A stretch of DNA of 64,000 nucleotides from Clostridia bacterium (lineage in GTDB: Bacteria > Bacillota > Clostridia > Christensenellales > Aristaeellaceae). The DNA lies in assembly GCA_017936375.1 (NCBI GenBank), contig JAGBFR010000044.1:1-64000 (forward strand), written 5' to 3'. A model generated the notes under the pieces. The model worked only from the letters and a program-made list of their open reading frames with translations. It made no database searches and was not told the origin of the DNA. Made by a program: the position numbers and the translations under genes. Shown in pieces: positions 46,876 through 54,629 of the stretch (position 1 is the stretch's first letter; each line of letters opens with the position of its first letter).

Positions 46876-47568
46876 TCATTCCGCACGCAGCAGAGCTGCC
46901 GCTTCCTCAATGATTCTTGCTTTTTCACGTTGGATCAGTTCTTCTTCTTGATCTTCCACTACAGACAATTCTTGATTAATCACTGCTATTGCTTGCTTAT
47001 TCTGAGACGCCAACTCTCTATTCTGATGACTCATTGACTTGAAGACATGATTCAAGCAACCCAAAAATACAAGTATCACTGCTCCAATGATTAAAGCATC
47101 TGTGGCTACAAATGCAACATTCTCAAACTCTCCGCTCAATAGCATATAGAGGAAGGTCCCCAGAAATAATCCAGACATCAACAGTCCAAAAATCACTGGC
47201 CAATTCAATTGAGATACCTTTGGTATCTCCTTCTTTTTCTTTTCAAGTTCCTCACGCTGCGCAGCAAACATACCACGTATCCGCAACGCCACAACATTAT
47301 ACTCCTGCTCCAACTCCAAAATGCGATCATAACACTTCATTCCCTTATCACGCTGATAAGTAATCGTTGCGTAATTGATCGTAGTCGTTTCAACAGTTAC
47401 TGAATTGGAGCCATACTGATACCACTCCTGATACTCCTTCGTGTTCTGTGTGTGCGTAATCTGCACATTCAGAACACTCCATCCCCAACGCCCAAAGGCC
47501 TCATTGGCAGCATTGATTTCACGGGGATCATTTCTTACCTGAATGGTCTTTGTTTCCATTATTCCCAT
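46876..47568 (-). CDS. Two-helix membrane protein with coiled coil, AT-rich island
   Basis: A 230-residue protein that I do not recognise. An N-terminal soluble part of about 120 residues contains NAANEAFGRWGWSVLNVQIT and a Glu/Lys-rich helix (AAQREELEKKKKEIP). Two membrane helices lie at about 122-142 and 151-172. A second charged helix follows to the end (VEDQEEELIQREKARIIEEA). I use the ATG at 47568 because GGAGG lies eight bases before it; longer frames lack a site. A consensus promoter (47611-47640) lies just upstream, divergent from the XRE gene. Confidence 0.78.
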   Translation of the reverse strand: MGIMETKTIQVRNDPREINAANEAFGRWGWSVLNVQITHTQNTKEYQEWYQYGSNSVTVETTTINYATITYQRDKGMKCYDRILELEQEYNVVALRIRGMFAAQREELEKKKKEIPKVSQLNWPVIFGLLMSGLFLGTFLYMLLSGEFENVAFVATDALIIGAVILVFLGCLNHVFKSMSHQNRELASQNKQAIAVINQELSVVEDQEEELIQREKARIIEEAAALLRAE

Positions 47569-47610
47569 ATCCAGCGCCTCCAATACATCATTCGTTGTAT
47601 TTTTGAGAAG

Positions 47611-47640
47611 ATTATACATCGTATGATGTATCTTTGTCAA
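47611..47640 (-). promoter_or_regulatory. Consensus promoter of the two-helix membrane protein gene
   Basis: On the minus strand TTGACA (47635-47640), 18 bases, TATAAT (47611-47616). Both boxes are perfect. The spacer lies within two palindromes, so it should be controlled, probably by the XRE protein encoded divergently. Confidence 0.85.
47614..47631. promoter_or_regulatory. Palindrome overlapping the divergent promoter
   Basis: ATACATC-N4-GATGTAT, with arms exactly complementary. It covers the -10 region of the leftward promoter. Confidence 0.55.
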
Positions 47641-47655
47641 TGACAATTGACAAAG
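47632..47655. promoter_or_regulatory. Candidate operator between XRE gene and its divergent neighbour
   Basis: CTTTGTCAA-N6-TTGACAAAG, arms exactly complementary, with a further internal TTGTCA-A-TGACAA. It overlaps the leftward -35 and lies directly before the ribosome site of the XRE gene, so one bound repressor could shut both genes. Confidence 0.65.
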
Positions 47656-47669
47656 AAGGAGTGTTTTGT

Positions 47670-47900
47670 ATGTACTATCCTCGTTTACGAGATCTGCGAG
47701 AAGACAAGGATCTTACACAAACACAGCTGGTCGAAATTCTGAATATGCACAAAACAACCTACACAAATTACGAACAAGGAAAAAGAGAAATCCCCTTCTC
47801 CCTCGCAATCAAGCTGGCACAATTCTATAATGTATCACTGGATTACATCGCTGGCCTTATTCAGGAACCGAAACCCTTGCACGACCCCAAGAACCGATGA
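47670..47900 (+). CDS. XRE-family HTH regulator of the AT-rich island
   Basis: A 76-residue lambda-repressor-like DNA-binding protein. The HTH is in LTQTQLVEILNMHKTTYTNY and the next helix in GKREIPFSLAIKLAQFYNVS, close to small clostridial repressors (ending DYIAGL). AAGGAG lies eight bases before the ATG at 47670. It faces away from the membrane protein gene across about 100 bases with two palindromes, typical of an autoregulated repressor. Confidence 0.9.
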   Translation: MYYPRLRDLREDKDLTQTQLVEILNMHKTTYTNYEQGKREIPFSLAIKLAQFYNVSLDYIAGLIQEPKPLHDPKNR

Positions 47901-47909
47901 TCTCCACAA

Positions 47910-48415
47910 CTCCAAAGCATTCCCCTATGGGTAAGGTGGCACGGCGCATGCCGTGACGGATGAGGTCCCGCGCCGCAGCGCGATCATTTTCCAATCCGGG
48001 CTACGGCTCTGTCAGTTCCCACCCGCCCACCCAAGCTGCTTCCGCGCCTTCCCGCGGCAGGGCTTCCCCGTACCCCAAAAGCCTTCCCCTATGGGGAAGG
48101 GATCGGAGCCTGCCGCCGCCAGTGGCGGATACAGGCAGGCGGAGCATCGGGAACTGCAAGGAGCGATGGCACATCGCGACTATGCAGGTTCCCCGGGGGC
48201 ATCGCCGCAGGCGAGACGGATGAGGTTCCCCGCCGCAGCGCGATCATTTTCCAATCCGGGCTACGGCTTTGTTAATCCCCACCACGCCCGCCCAAGCTGC
48301 TTCCGCGCCTTCCCGCGGCAGGGCTCCCTCGTACCCCAAAAGCCTTCCCCTGTGAGGGGAAGGTGGATCGCCGCAGGCGAGACGGATGAGGTTCCCGCGC
48401 CGCAGCGCGCCATCC
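47910..48415. repeat. Dense block of palindromic repeat modules
   Basis: No gene in 47901-48485. CCTTCCCC-type modules lie at about 47922-47985, 48080-48245 (split by an inverted copy of the nested module) and 48343-48412. Two copies of the cccGCCCAAGCTGCTTCC family lie at about 48015-48060 and 48280-48320. The two halves of the block are near copies of each other, so it looks like a tandem duplication. Confidence 0.7.
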
Positions 48416-48416
48416 C

Positions 48417-48464
48417 ATAAAAAACTCACCCCGAAACCCACACATCGTGAGCTTCGGGGTGATT
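48417..48464 (-). terminator. Terminator of mgtE
   Basis: On the minus strand TCACCCCGAAG, loop region, CTTCGGGGTGA-like arm and TTTTTT. Arms at about 48425-48436 and 48451-48463. Confidence 0.8.
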
Positions 48465-48485
48465 CTTTATGCTTTTCATTTTGGC

Positions 48486-49844
48486 TCACAGCCCCAGCGC
48501 AAAGCCTGCGATCACAAAATAGATCAGCAGCGCGCAGCAGTCGACGATCGTCGTGATCATCGGGCTGGCCATGACCGCCGGGTCAAGGCCCAGCTTCTTC
48601 GCGCCCATGGGCAAGAGGCAGCCGACTGTCGCTGCCAGCACGATGGCGCACAGCAGCGTAAAGGACACGACCGCGCAGATCATCACGCCCGGCTGGTCAA
48701 AGATCATCATGCGGATGAAGTTGACCGCCGCCAGCGCCGCGCCGGAGACGACGGCGACGCGCAGCTCCTTCCACAGGACGGCCAGCCAATCGGACAATTC
48801 GACCTCGCCCAGGGACATGTTGCGGATGACCGTGACCGACGTCTGGCTGCCGGAGTTACCGGCGGAGCCCGTGAGCATCGGGATGAACGCCGTCAGCACG
48901 ACAGCGCCCGCAAGCACGGATTCAAAGTGATTGATGATCGTCGAGGACAGCGTCGCCGAGAGCATCATGATCATCAGCCACGGCAGGCGGTGGGCGACCA
49001 GATGCATGACGCCCGCGTCCATGTACAGTTCGTCGGAGGGGATAATAGCGGCCATCTTCTTGATGTCCTCGGTATTCTCCTCCTGAATGACGTCGACGAT
49101 ATCGTCGATGGTGATGATACCGACGAGGCGGCCTTCCTTGTCGCAGACGGGCAGGGAGGTCAGGTCGTATCGGCTGAAATCCTCGGCGATGGCCTCCTGG
49201 TCGTCCGTCGTCATGGCGGAGGCGACCACGGTGTCCATGATATCGCGGATATACGCGCTCTCCGGCGCGATGATCAGCCTGCGCAGGGAGACCTGACCCA
49301 CGAGCCTGCGCTGCTCGTCGATGACATAGCAGGTGTAGACGGTCTCCTTGTCGATGCCCGTGCGGCGGATGTAGTCCATCGCCTTGCGGACGGTGAAGTA
49401 GTCGTGCAGATCGACGTACTCGATCGTCATCAGCGTACCGGCGCTGTTCTCCGGGTAATTGAGGAACTGATTGATCAGCGCGCGGGTGTGCTCGTCCGCG
49501 TTGGCAAGCACCTTCTTGACGACGTTCGCCGGCATCTCCTCAAGGAAGTCGACCGTATCGTCAAGAAACATATCGTCAACCAGCGCCTTCAGCTCAGCGT
49601 TCGTCGCGCTCTCGGCGATGAGCTGCTGCTGCTCGCTGGTCATGTAGGCGAAGACGTCCGAGGAGATGTCCTTGGGCAGCATGCGGAAAACCCGCAGCAC
49701 GCGGCCCGTGTCCTCGATCTCCTCCAGCCCCTCGGCGATATCCACCGGCGGGCAGTCATATGCCTTCTCCTTAAAGCCCTGCAGCTTTCCTTCATCAAGG
49801 AGCACAAGCATCTCCCTGAATTCTCTGCGGATTTCCTCCTCCAA
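48486..49844 (-). CDS. mgtE: MgtE magnesium channel
   Basis: A 452-residue MgtE-type Mg2+ channel. An N-terminal alpha-helical domain (to about 130) and two CBS domains (about 135-255; VIDEQRRLVGQVSLRRL and VCDKEGRLVGIITIDDI) are followed by five membrane helices. Those include LPWLMIMMLSATLSSTIINH and the GNSGSQTSVTVIR pore box. I place the start at TTG 49844, with AGGAGG seven bases before it; two upstream ATGs have no such site. A long leader with a promoter, a small ORF and a terminator lies upstream. Confidence 0.93.
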   Translation of the reverse strand: MEEEIRREFREMLVLLDEGKLQGFKEKAYDCPPVDIAEGLEEIEDTGRVLRVFRMLPKDISSDVFAYMTSEQQQLIAESATNAELKALVDDMFLDDTVDFLEEMPANVVKKVLANADEHTRALINQFLNYPENSAGTLMTIEYVDLHDYFTVRKAMDYIRRTGIDKETVYTCYVIDEQRRLVGQVSLRRLIIAPESAYIRDIMDTVVASAMTTDDQEAIAEDFSRYDLTSLPVCDKEGRLVGIITIDDIVDVIQEENTEDIKKMAAIIPSDELYMDAGVMHLVAHRLPWLMIMMLSATLSSTIINHFESVLAGAVVLTAFIPMLTGSAGNSGSQTSVTVIRNMSLGEVELSDWLAVLWKELRVAVVSGAALAAVNFIRMMIFDQPGVMICAVVSFTLLCAIVLAATVGCLLPMGAKKLGLDPAVMASPMITTIVDCCALLIYFVIAGFALGL

Positions 49845-49891
49845 TGGGATCCCTCCTATCATCTTCATTGCTGAACATGCAGGCTATTCCC

Positions 49892-49926
49892 AAAAACGGC
49901 GCAAGGCGGCACAGACGGCCACCTTG
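49892..49926 (-). terminator. Terminator in the mgtE leader (attenuator)
   Basis: On the minus strand CAAGGTGGC (49926-49918) pairs with GCCGCCTTG (49910-49902), closed further by GGCG/CGCC and followed by GTTTTT. It lies about 48 bases before the mgtE start, between promoter and gene, so read-through must be controlled. Confidence 0.75.
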
Positions 49927-49989
49927 TTTTCTTAACGCCAAAGCCAGCCCCCACGCGCAGCGCGGGCAGCGGCATATATCACCCTGCGC

Positions 49990-50079
49990 TCAGCAGGGCT
50001 CTGCGGAAAGAAAGACGCGGCCGTCAGCGCACAGCGCCTGACGTTCTCGGGGCTTGCCGTTGCTACTGTGCTCGTCCAC
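49990..50079 (-). CDS. Predicted 29-residue leader peptide of mgtE
   Basis: A short frame that begins with GTG (50079-50077) and ends TGA (49992-49990), encoding a peptide that starts MDEHSSNGKPRERQ and ends SAEPC. GGAGGTGA, a full complement of the anti-Shine-Dalgarno end, lies five bases before the start; nothing as strong is chance-likely in a leader. Its codons also form a hairpin (CGTCAG ... CTGACG), and GAAAGACG around the start can pair with CGTCTTTC at codons 21-23. Translation could thus decide whether the downstream terminator forms. No homologue is known to me. Confidence 0.6.
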   Translation of the reverse strand: MDEHSSNGKPRERQALCADGRVFLSAEPC

Positions 50080-50114
50080 GTCTTTCACCTCCGTCTGTGG
50101 ATCGCATCATAGAC

Positions 50115-50138
50115 GGCCTTCCGCCTAATTGGAAGGCC
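50115..50138. other. Hairpin at the 5' end of the mgtE leader
   Basis: GGCCTTCC (50115-50122) and GGAAGGCC (50131-50138) pair perfectly and are flanked by AGAC/GTCT. It lies at the predicted transcript start, so it may protect the leader RNA. Confidence 0.6.
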
Positions 50139-50144
50139 ATGTCT

Positions 50145-50173
50145 ACAATACGCCCATTTTATCCGTTTGTCAA
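50145..50173 (-). promoter_or_regulatory. Promoter of the mgtE leader
   Basis: On the minus strand TTGACA (50168-50173), exactly 17 bases, TATTGT (50145-50150). It sits about 45 bases past the addA stop, leaving a leader of almost 300 bases before mgtE. Confidence 0.82.
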
Positions 50174-50217
50174 CCCCCGTATCCCCCGTTATTTGAGAGG
50201 GGGTCGGGGCGTATCCG

Positions 50218-53200
50218 TCATACGGCGTAGCCCGCGCCCGCCCGCACAAAGAAGAGGATTCTCTCTGCGACGGGCCTGCCCGTCAGCGCCTCCAGCGCCC
50301 CGGCGTAGATCTCCACCTGACCCCTGTGCTCGCCGCTGGCCTCGGGGATGCGCGCGGCGCTGTCCGTCTTGTAGTCGACCAGCACCCATTTTCCGTTCTC
50401 GATAAAGCAGCAGTCGATCACGCCCTGCAGCAGCTGCGCCTGCCCGTCGGGCGCCGTGCGCCGCCAGGTGAAGGCCCACTCGCGCTCGACCTCCTGCGCG
50501 GCGAGCATGCGCACGCCGACCGGCGAGGCAAAGAAGCCCACGAGCATGGAAAGCGGCACGGCCTGCGCCTCCGCCTCGGTGATCACGCCGGTGCCGAGCA
50601 TCTCCTCCCGCTGCCGCGCGAGCTCCTCCTCCATGCGGGCCGCCCCGCGCAGCGCAGATAGATCCGTCATGCACATCATCCTGTGGAAGGCCGTACCGAT
50701 CTGCGCGCCGCTCATCCGCCTTTCCTGCATGAACCGCGGCAGCCGCTCCGGCGGCCTGTCCGTGTGCGCGTCGCCCTCCGGGTCGCGCGCCTCCTGCGCC
50801 GCCCGCTTTTCATCGCGCAGGACGCGGCTGACGCTCGTCTTGCGCAGCGCGCTGCGGCCCAGCGCCGGGTCAAAGTCCATCAGCTCCCGCTGCTCCTGCG
50901 TCGCCTGCGCCGCCTCCAGCGGGGCGATCAGCCGCAGCACATCCTCCTGCGTGCGCCCGGGCCGCTGCGCCGCGCTGCCCGCCTCATGCGCATAGACATG
51001 CCAGAGGGAGTCGCCCGCGCGGATCTCCTCCTCGCGGATGGTCAGGCTCGCGCCCGCCTGCATGAGCACCGGCGCGACCATGTCCAGCCCCGTGCGCATG
51101 GAGGCGATGGCGTCCGGCCCGCAGCCGTCACTCCATATTGGCTTCGGCCCCGCGCCCTCCTGCTCGCCGATGAGGATCAGCCGCTCCCGCGCGCGCGTCA
51201 TGGCGACGTAGAGGATGCGCACCTCCTCGGCCAGCTGCTCCCGCTCCGTCCTCAGGCGGATGGCCCGGTGCAGGATCGTATCCCGCTCGCTGCCCAGTTC
51301 CGTATCCACGCACGGCAGCGCCACGCCCAGCTGTGCGTGCATCAGCACCCGCGCGCGCTTCGTCTGCCCGCCGAATTTCCGGCCCATGCCAAGGACGATG
51401 ACCACCGGGAACTCGAGGCCCTTGCTCTTGTGCGTGGTCATGATGCGCACGACGTTCTCGCTCTCGCCGATGGCGCTCGCGCTCATCGAATCGCCGCCCG
51501 CGCGCAGCCGCGCCGCATAGCGCAGGAACGCATGCAGCGAGCCGCCCTGACCGCGCATGAACGCCCGCGCCCGCGAGGTCAGCAGGTGCAGATTCGCCTG
51601 CCGCGCCGCGCCGCCCGGCAGCGCGCCCGCCTGCGCGGGGAAGCCTGTCTCGGCGTAGATCCGCTCGATCAGCCTGTCCGCGCCCTGATGCCGCGCGCAC
51701 AGCCGCCACAGCGCCAGCCGCGCCTCAAAGCCGCGCAGCTTCTGCGCCAGTCCGTCCTCCATCTCCTCGCGGTAGCGGCGCACGGCCTCGTGATAGGGGA
51801 CCTTCGTGTCCGCCGTGTGGATGCGGATGAGCGACAGCTCCTCATCCGAAAGGCCCAGCGCAGGGCCGGCCAGCGCAGCGAGCAGCGGCTCATCCTGCGC
51901 GCCGTTGTCGATGACGGCCAGCAGCACCATCATCTGCCGGATCTCGGGGATGTCAAAGTATCCCTCTCCCGCATCGCAGAAGACGGGGATGCCCTCGCCG
52001 GAGAGCACGTCCGCCGCCAGCGGCGCGCAGCCCCGGGCCGCGCGCATGAGCACCGCCACGTCCCTGTAGGCAAGGGGGCGCTCCGCGCCGGTCTTCGCGT
52101 CGTAGAAGGGCGTGCCCACCAGCGCGCGGATGCGCTGCGCGGCGACGAGCGCCTCCTGCTCTGCGGCGGCCAGCTCGCGCGCCTGCTCCTCCTCGCCCTC
52201 CGGCGTGTCCTCGCCGTCCTCCGGCGGCAGGCCGTCGCGGTAGATCACGTGCAGCTCCACCGGCGGGTCGTCCTCCCGCACGGGCAGGCCGGGGATCAGC
52301 CGCTCCCGCTCGTCGTATTCGATCTCGGTCACGTCCGCGCGCATGATGTTTTCAAACACCGCGTTGACGCCCGCCAGCACATTCGCCCGCGAGCGGAAGT
52401 TGCTCTGCAGGTCGATGCGCCGCGCGCAGGCCGTCTGCGGCAGGTCATAGCGCTTCGCCTTCTCAAGGAAGAGCGCCGGCTCCGCCTGACGGAAGCGATA
52501 GATGCTCTGCTTCACATCGCCGACGAGGAATTGCCCGTCCTCCGGCGCAAACTGGCCAAGGATCGCCTCCTGAATGGCGCTCGAGTCCTGATATTCATCG
52601 ACAAAGACGTAACGGTAGCGCTCCGCCAGCGCCGCGCGCACCTCTTCGTGCGTGAGCGCACGCAGCGCCTCATGCTCCAGATCGTTAAAATCCAGCACGC
52701 CGCGCCTGCGCTTGGCCGCGGCATAGAGCGCCTCGTATGTGCGCACCAGCTCGCAGATGCCCTCCAGCGGCGCGCGGGTCATCTCTAGATCCTCCGCCGC
52801 CTCAGAAAGCGACGGGGCAAAGCGTTTTTCCAGATCGCGGATGCGCTTCTTCATCGCATCCCTGCGCGCCTTGACGGCCTCCGCGATCCCCTCGTCAAAG
52901 AGGTCGCCCTTCTTCTTCCGCCCCAGCGTCGCGTAGGCCACCCCCGTCAGCGCCGAGCGCAGCGCGCTGTAGCCGCGCCCTGCCGCGTCCAGCAGGTCGT
53001 CGATCATCGCCGCGTCCTGCGCGCAGGCGGCCTCGTAGTGCAGGGGGCCCATCTCGCCCCGGCAGAGCGCCAGCGCCGCCGCCGCCTCTTTTCTCAGGTG
53101 CAATAGCGCCGTCTGCGCGTCGCCCACGAGGAATGCCGCCGCCGGTCCGCTGCCGATCGCCGCTTCATCCGTCGTGCAGGCCGCCGCCGCGCTGTCGAGC

Positions 53201-53739
53201 CATGCCTTCGGGTCGGGCCTCGTCATCATGAAGGCGTAGACGCCGCGCGCGATGGAGGCCAGCTCCTCCTGCGTGTAGCATGCGTCCGCCGCGCGGAAGG
53301 CCTCGCTGCCCACCTCGTAGCAGGCGTATAGCGCGTCCTCCATCGCCTGCTGGCTGAGCACGCCGCACTCCTGCTCGTCGCCGATGCGGAAGGCCGGGTC
53401 GATGCCCAGCGCCTGAAAGTTTTCGCGCAGCAGCCCGCCGCAGAACCGATGCAGCGTGGAGATGCTCGCCCGCGAGAGCGCCGTCGCCTGCACGGCGAGC
53501 TCCGGCTCCTCCTGCGCGGCCTTGGTCAGCGCCTCGCCGATGCGCAGGCGCATTTCGCCCGCCGCCGCATTGGTGAATGTGACCACCAGCAGCCTGTCCA
53601 CCGGGCAGCCCTCGCGGACCAGCCGCACGATGCGCTCCACGAGCACGGCGGTCTTGCCCGAGCCCGCGGCGGCGCAGACGATCAGGCTGTGCCCCCTGTC
53701 GGTGATGGCATCGAGCTGCTGCGGCGTCCAGTTCGGCAT
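50218..53739 (-). CDS. addA: ATP-dependent helicase-nuclease subunit A
   Basis: An 1173-residue AddA, which resects double-strand breaks for recombination together with AddB. Motif I is AAAGSGKTAVLVERI near 23-37, motif II YVFVDEYQDSS, motif III QFLVGDVKQSIYRFRQAEP, and motif V/VI VRIMTTHKSKGLEFPVV. The C-terminal nuclease domain has GTAFHRMM and VLVDYKTDSA, with the catalytic Asp and Lys. GGAGG lies about eight bases before the ATG and TATAAT about 40 bases upstream. addB is not next to it here, unlike the usual addBA order, so it is elsewhere or absent from the window. Confidence 0.95.
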   Translation of the reverse strand: MPNWTPQQLDAITDRGHSLIVCAAAGSGKTAVLVERIVRLVREGCPVDRLLVVTFTNAAAGEMRLRIGEALTKAAQEEPELAVQATALSRASISTLHRFCGGLLRENFQALGIDPAFRIGDEQECGVLSQQAMEDALYACYEVGSEAFRAADACYTQEELASIARGVYAFMMTRPDPKAWLDSAAAACTTDEAAIGSGPAAAFLVGDAQTALLHLRKEAAAALALCRGEMGPLHYEAACAQDAAMIDDLLDAAGRGYSALRSALTGVAYATLGRKKKGDLFDEGIAEAVKARRDAMKKRIRDLEKRFAPSLSEAAEDLEMTRAPLEGICELVRTYEALYAAAKRRRGVLDFNDLEHEALRALTHEEVRAALAERYRYVFVDEYQDSSAIQEAILGQFAPEDGQFLVGDVKQSIYRFRQAEPALFLEKAKRYDLPQTACARRIDLQSNFRSRANVLAGVNAVFENIMRADVTEIEYDERERLIPGLPVREDDPPVELHVIYRDGLPPEDGEDTPEGEEEQARELAAAEQEALVAAQRIRALVGTPFYDAKTGAERPLAYRDVAVLMRAARGCAPLAADVLSGEGIPVFCDAGEGYFDIPEIRQMMVLLAVIDNGAQDEPLLAALAGPALGLSDEELSLIRIHTADTKVPYHEAVRRYREEMEDGLAQKLRGFEARLALWRLCARHQGADRLIERIYAETGFPAQAGALPGGAARQANLHLLTSRARAFMRGQGGSLHAFLRYAARLRAGGDSMSASAIGESENVVRIMTTHKSKGLEFPVVIVLGMGRKFGGQTKRARVLMHAQLGVALPCVDTELGSERDTILHRAIRLRTEREQLAEEVRILYVAMTRARERLILIGEQEGAGPKPIWSDGCGPDAIASMRTGLDMVAPVLMQAGASLTIREEEIRAGDSLWHVYAHEAGSAAQRPGRTQEDVLRLIAPLEAAQATQEQRELMDFDPALGRSALRKTSVSRVLRDEKRAAQEARDPEGDAHTDRPPERLPRFMQERRMSGAQIGTAFHRMMCMTDLSALRGAARMEEELARQREEMLGTGVITEAEAQAVPLSMLVGFFASPVGVRMLAAQEVEREWAFTWRRTAPDGQAQLLQGVIDCCFIENGKWVLVDYKTDSAARIPEASGEHRGQVEIYAGALEALTGRPVAERILFFVRAGAGYAV

Positions 53740-53867
53740 ATGCGTTCCCTCCTGTTGCCTGCCTGCTGCAGGCGTATCATCTTATTATAGCACAGCGGCG
53801 CGCGGATTGCATCTCTCATCGCCCCTTCTCCGCCTTCGTATAAATCACGGTATTATTGCGGAATTTA

Positions 53868-53896
53868 TTGACAAAAATCTGACACTGTGTTAAGAT
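53868..53896 (+). promoter_or_regulatory. Promoter of the Tat-exported gene
   Basis: TTGACA (53868-53873), 17 bases, TAAGAT (53891-53896). The start codon is about 50 bases downstream. Confidence 0.82.
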
Positions 53897-53946
53897 GATT
53901 TCGCATCATTCGTCATGTGCTGTGACGTCTTAAGGAGGAACCCATC

Positions 53947-54561
53947 ATGATTCAGTCCCGCCGCGATTTTCTCAAGAACGTCGGCAAGGTCGCCGTCGCC
54001 GCTTCCGTCGCTTCCGCCCTGCCGCTGAGCGCCATGGCTGAGAAGCCGGCTCATCCCTTCACCTGGACCCGCCTGGATCCGGAGGCCACCGCCGACCGCG
54101 CCTATGCGGCCTTCACCCAGTTGGGCGGCTGCTGCGTCTCCGTCGCCGACGCGATCATCGGTCAGCTCGCCGACGTCGTGGGCGCGCCGTTTGACGGCAT
54201 CCCGGTTCAGATGTTCACCAACGGCGGCGCCGGCTACGGCCAGAGCTCGCTGTGCGGCTGCATCGGCGGCGCTGCTGCCTGCATCGGCCTCGTCTGCGAC
54301 AAGGCGACCTCCAGCGCCATCCTCAAGGAGCTGTGCGCCTGGTATAAGGAGACCAACCTCCCCGTCTATGACCGCGGCGAGAAGGCTCTCGCGCAGGTCG
54401 TCCCGGGCAGCGTGAACTGCGCCGACTCCCTGGGCAAGTTCTTCGCCGCCACCGGCATCACCACGCTGGCCGATCCGGGCCGCGTCGTGCGCTGCTCCTG
54501 CCTTGCCGCCGACGTCGCGAAGAAGACCGTCGAGCTGATCAACGCCCACTACGGCGTGTAA
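53947..54561 (+). CDS. Tat-exported C_GCAxxG_C_C family protein
   Basis: A 204-residue protein. The N-terminus SRRDFLKNVGKVAVAASVAS is a twin-arginine signal, so it is exported folded, maybe with a cofactor. The mature part carries the Cys pattern of the C_GCAxxG_C_C family: QLGGCCVSVADAI, then SSLCGCIGGAAACIGLVC and a last group in CADSLGKFF and RCSCLAADVA. The family is thought to bind metal or take part in redox reactions; its role is unknown. AAGGAGG precedes the ATG, and a strong promoter and a terminator make it a single-gene unit. Confidence 0.88.
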   Translation: MIQSRRDFLKNVGKVAVAASVASALPLSAMAEKPAHPFTWTRLDPEATADRAYAAFTQLGGCCVSVADAIIGQLADVVGAPFDGIPVQMFTNGGAGYGQSSLCGCIGGAAACIGLVCDKATSSAILKELCAWYKETNLPVYDRGEKALAQVVPGSVNCADSLGKFFAATGITTLADPGRVVRCSCLAADVAKKTVELINAHYGV

Positions 54562-54587
54562 TCGCATCGCAAAACCGCATCACAAAA

Positions 54588-54620
54588 AGAAACTGTCAGG
54601 ACGGCCTGACAGTTTTCTTT
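54588..54620. terminator. Bidirectional terminator
   Basis: AAACTGTCAGG (54590-54600) and CCTGACAGTTTT (54605-54616) with T-runs on both strands. It serves the Tat-exported gene on the plus strand and the convergent membrane protein gene. Confidence 0.92.
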
Positions 54621-54629
54621 TTCTTTTCA

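Noticed and set aside
47639..47648. AATGACAATT in the XRE operator, a ten-base match to the core of the invertible repeat
   Set aside because: Ten AT-rich bases can match by chance. It has no partner copy nearby, and it is better explained as part of the repressor palindrome.
49845..50140. M-box magnesium riboswitch upstream of mgtE
   Set aside because: I could not find the conserved M-box segments such as the GAGGCTCCT and GCTACTGCC type blocks. The leader has a small ORF and a terminator instead. A covariance-model search could still overturn this.
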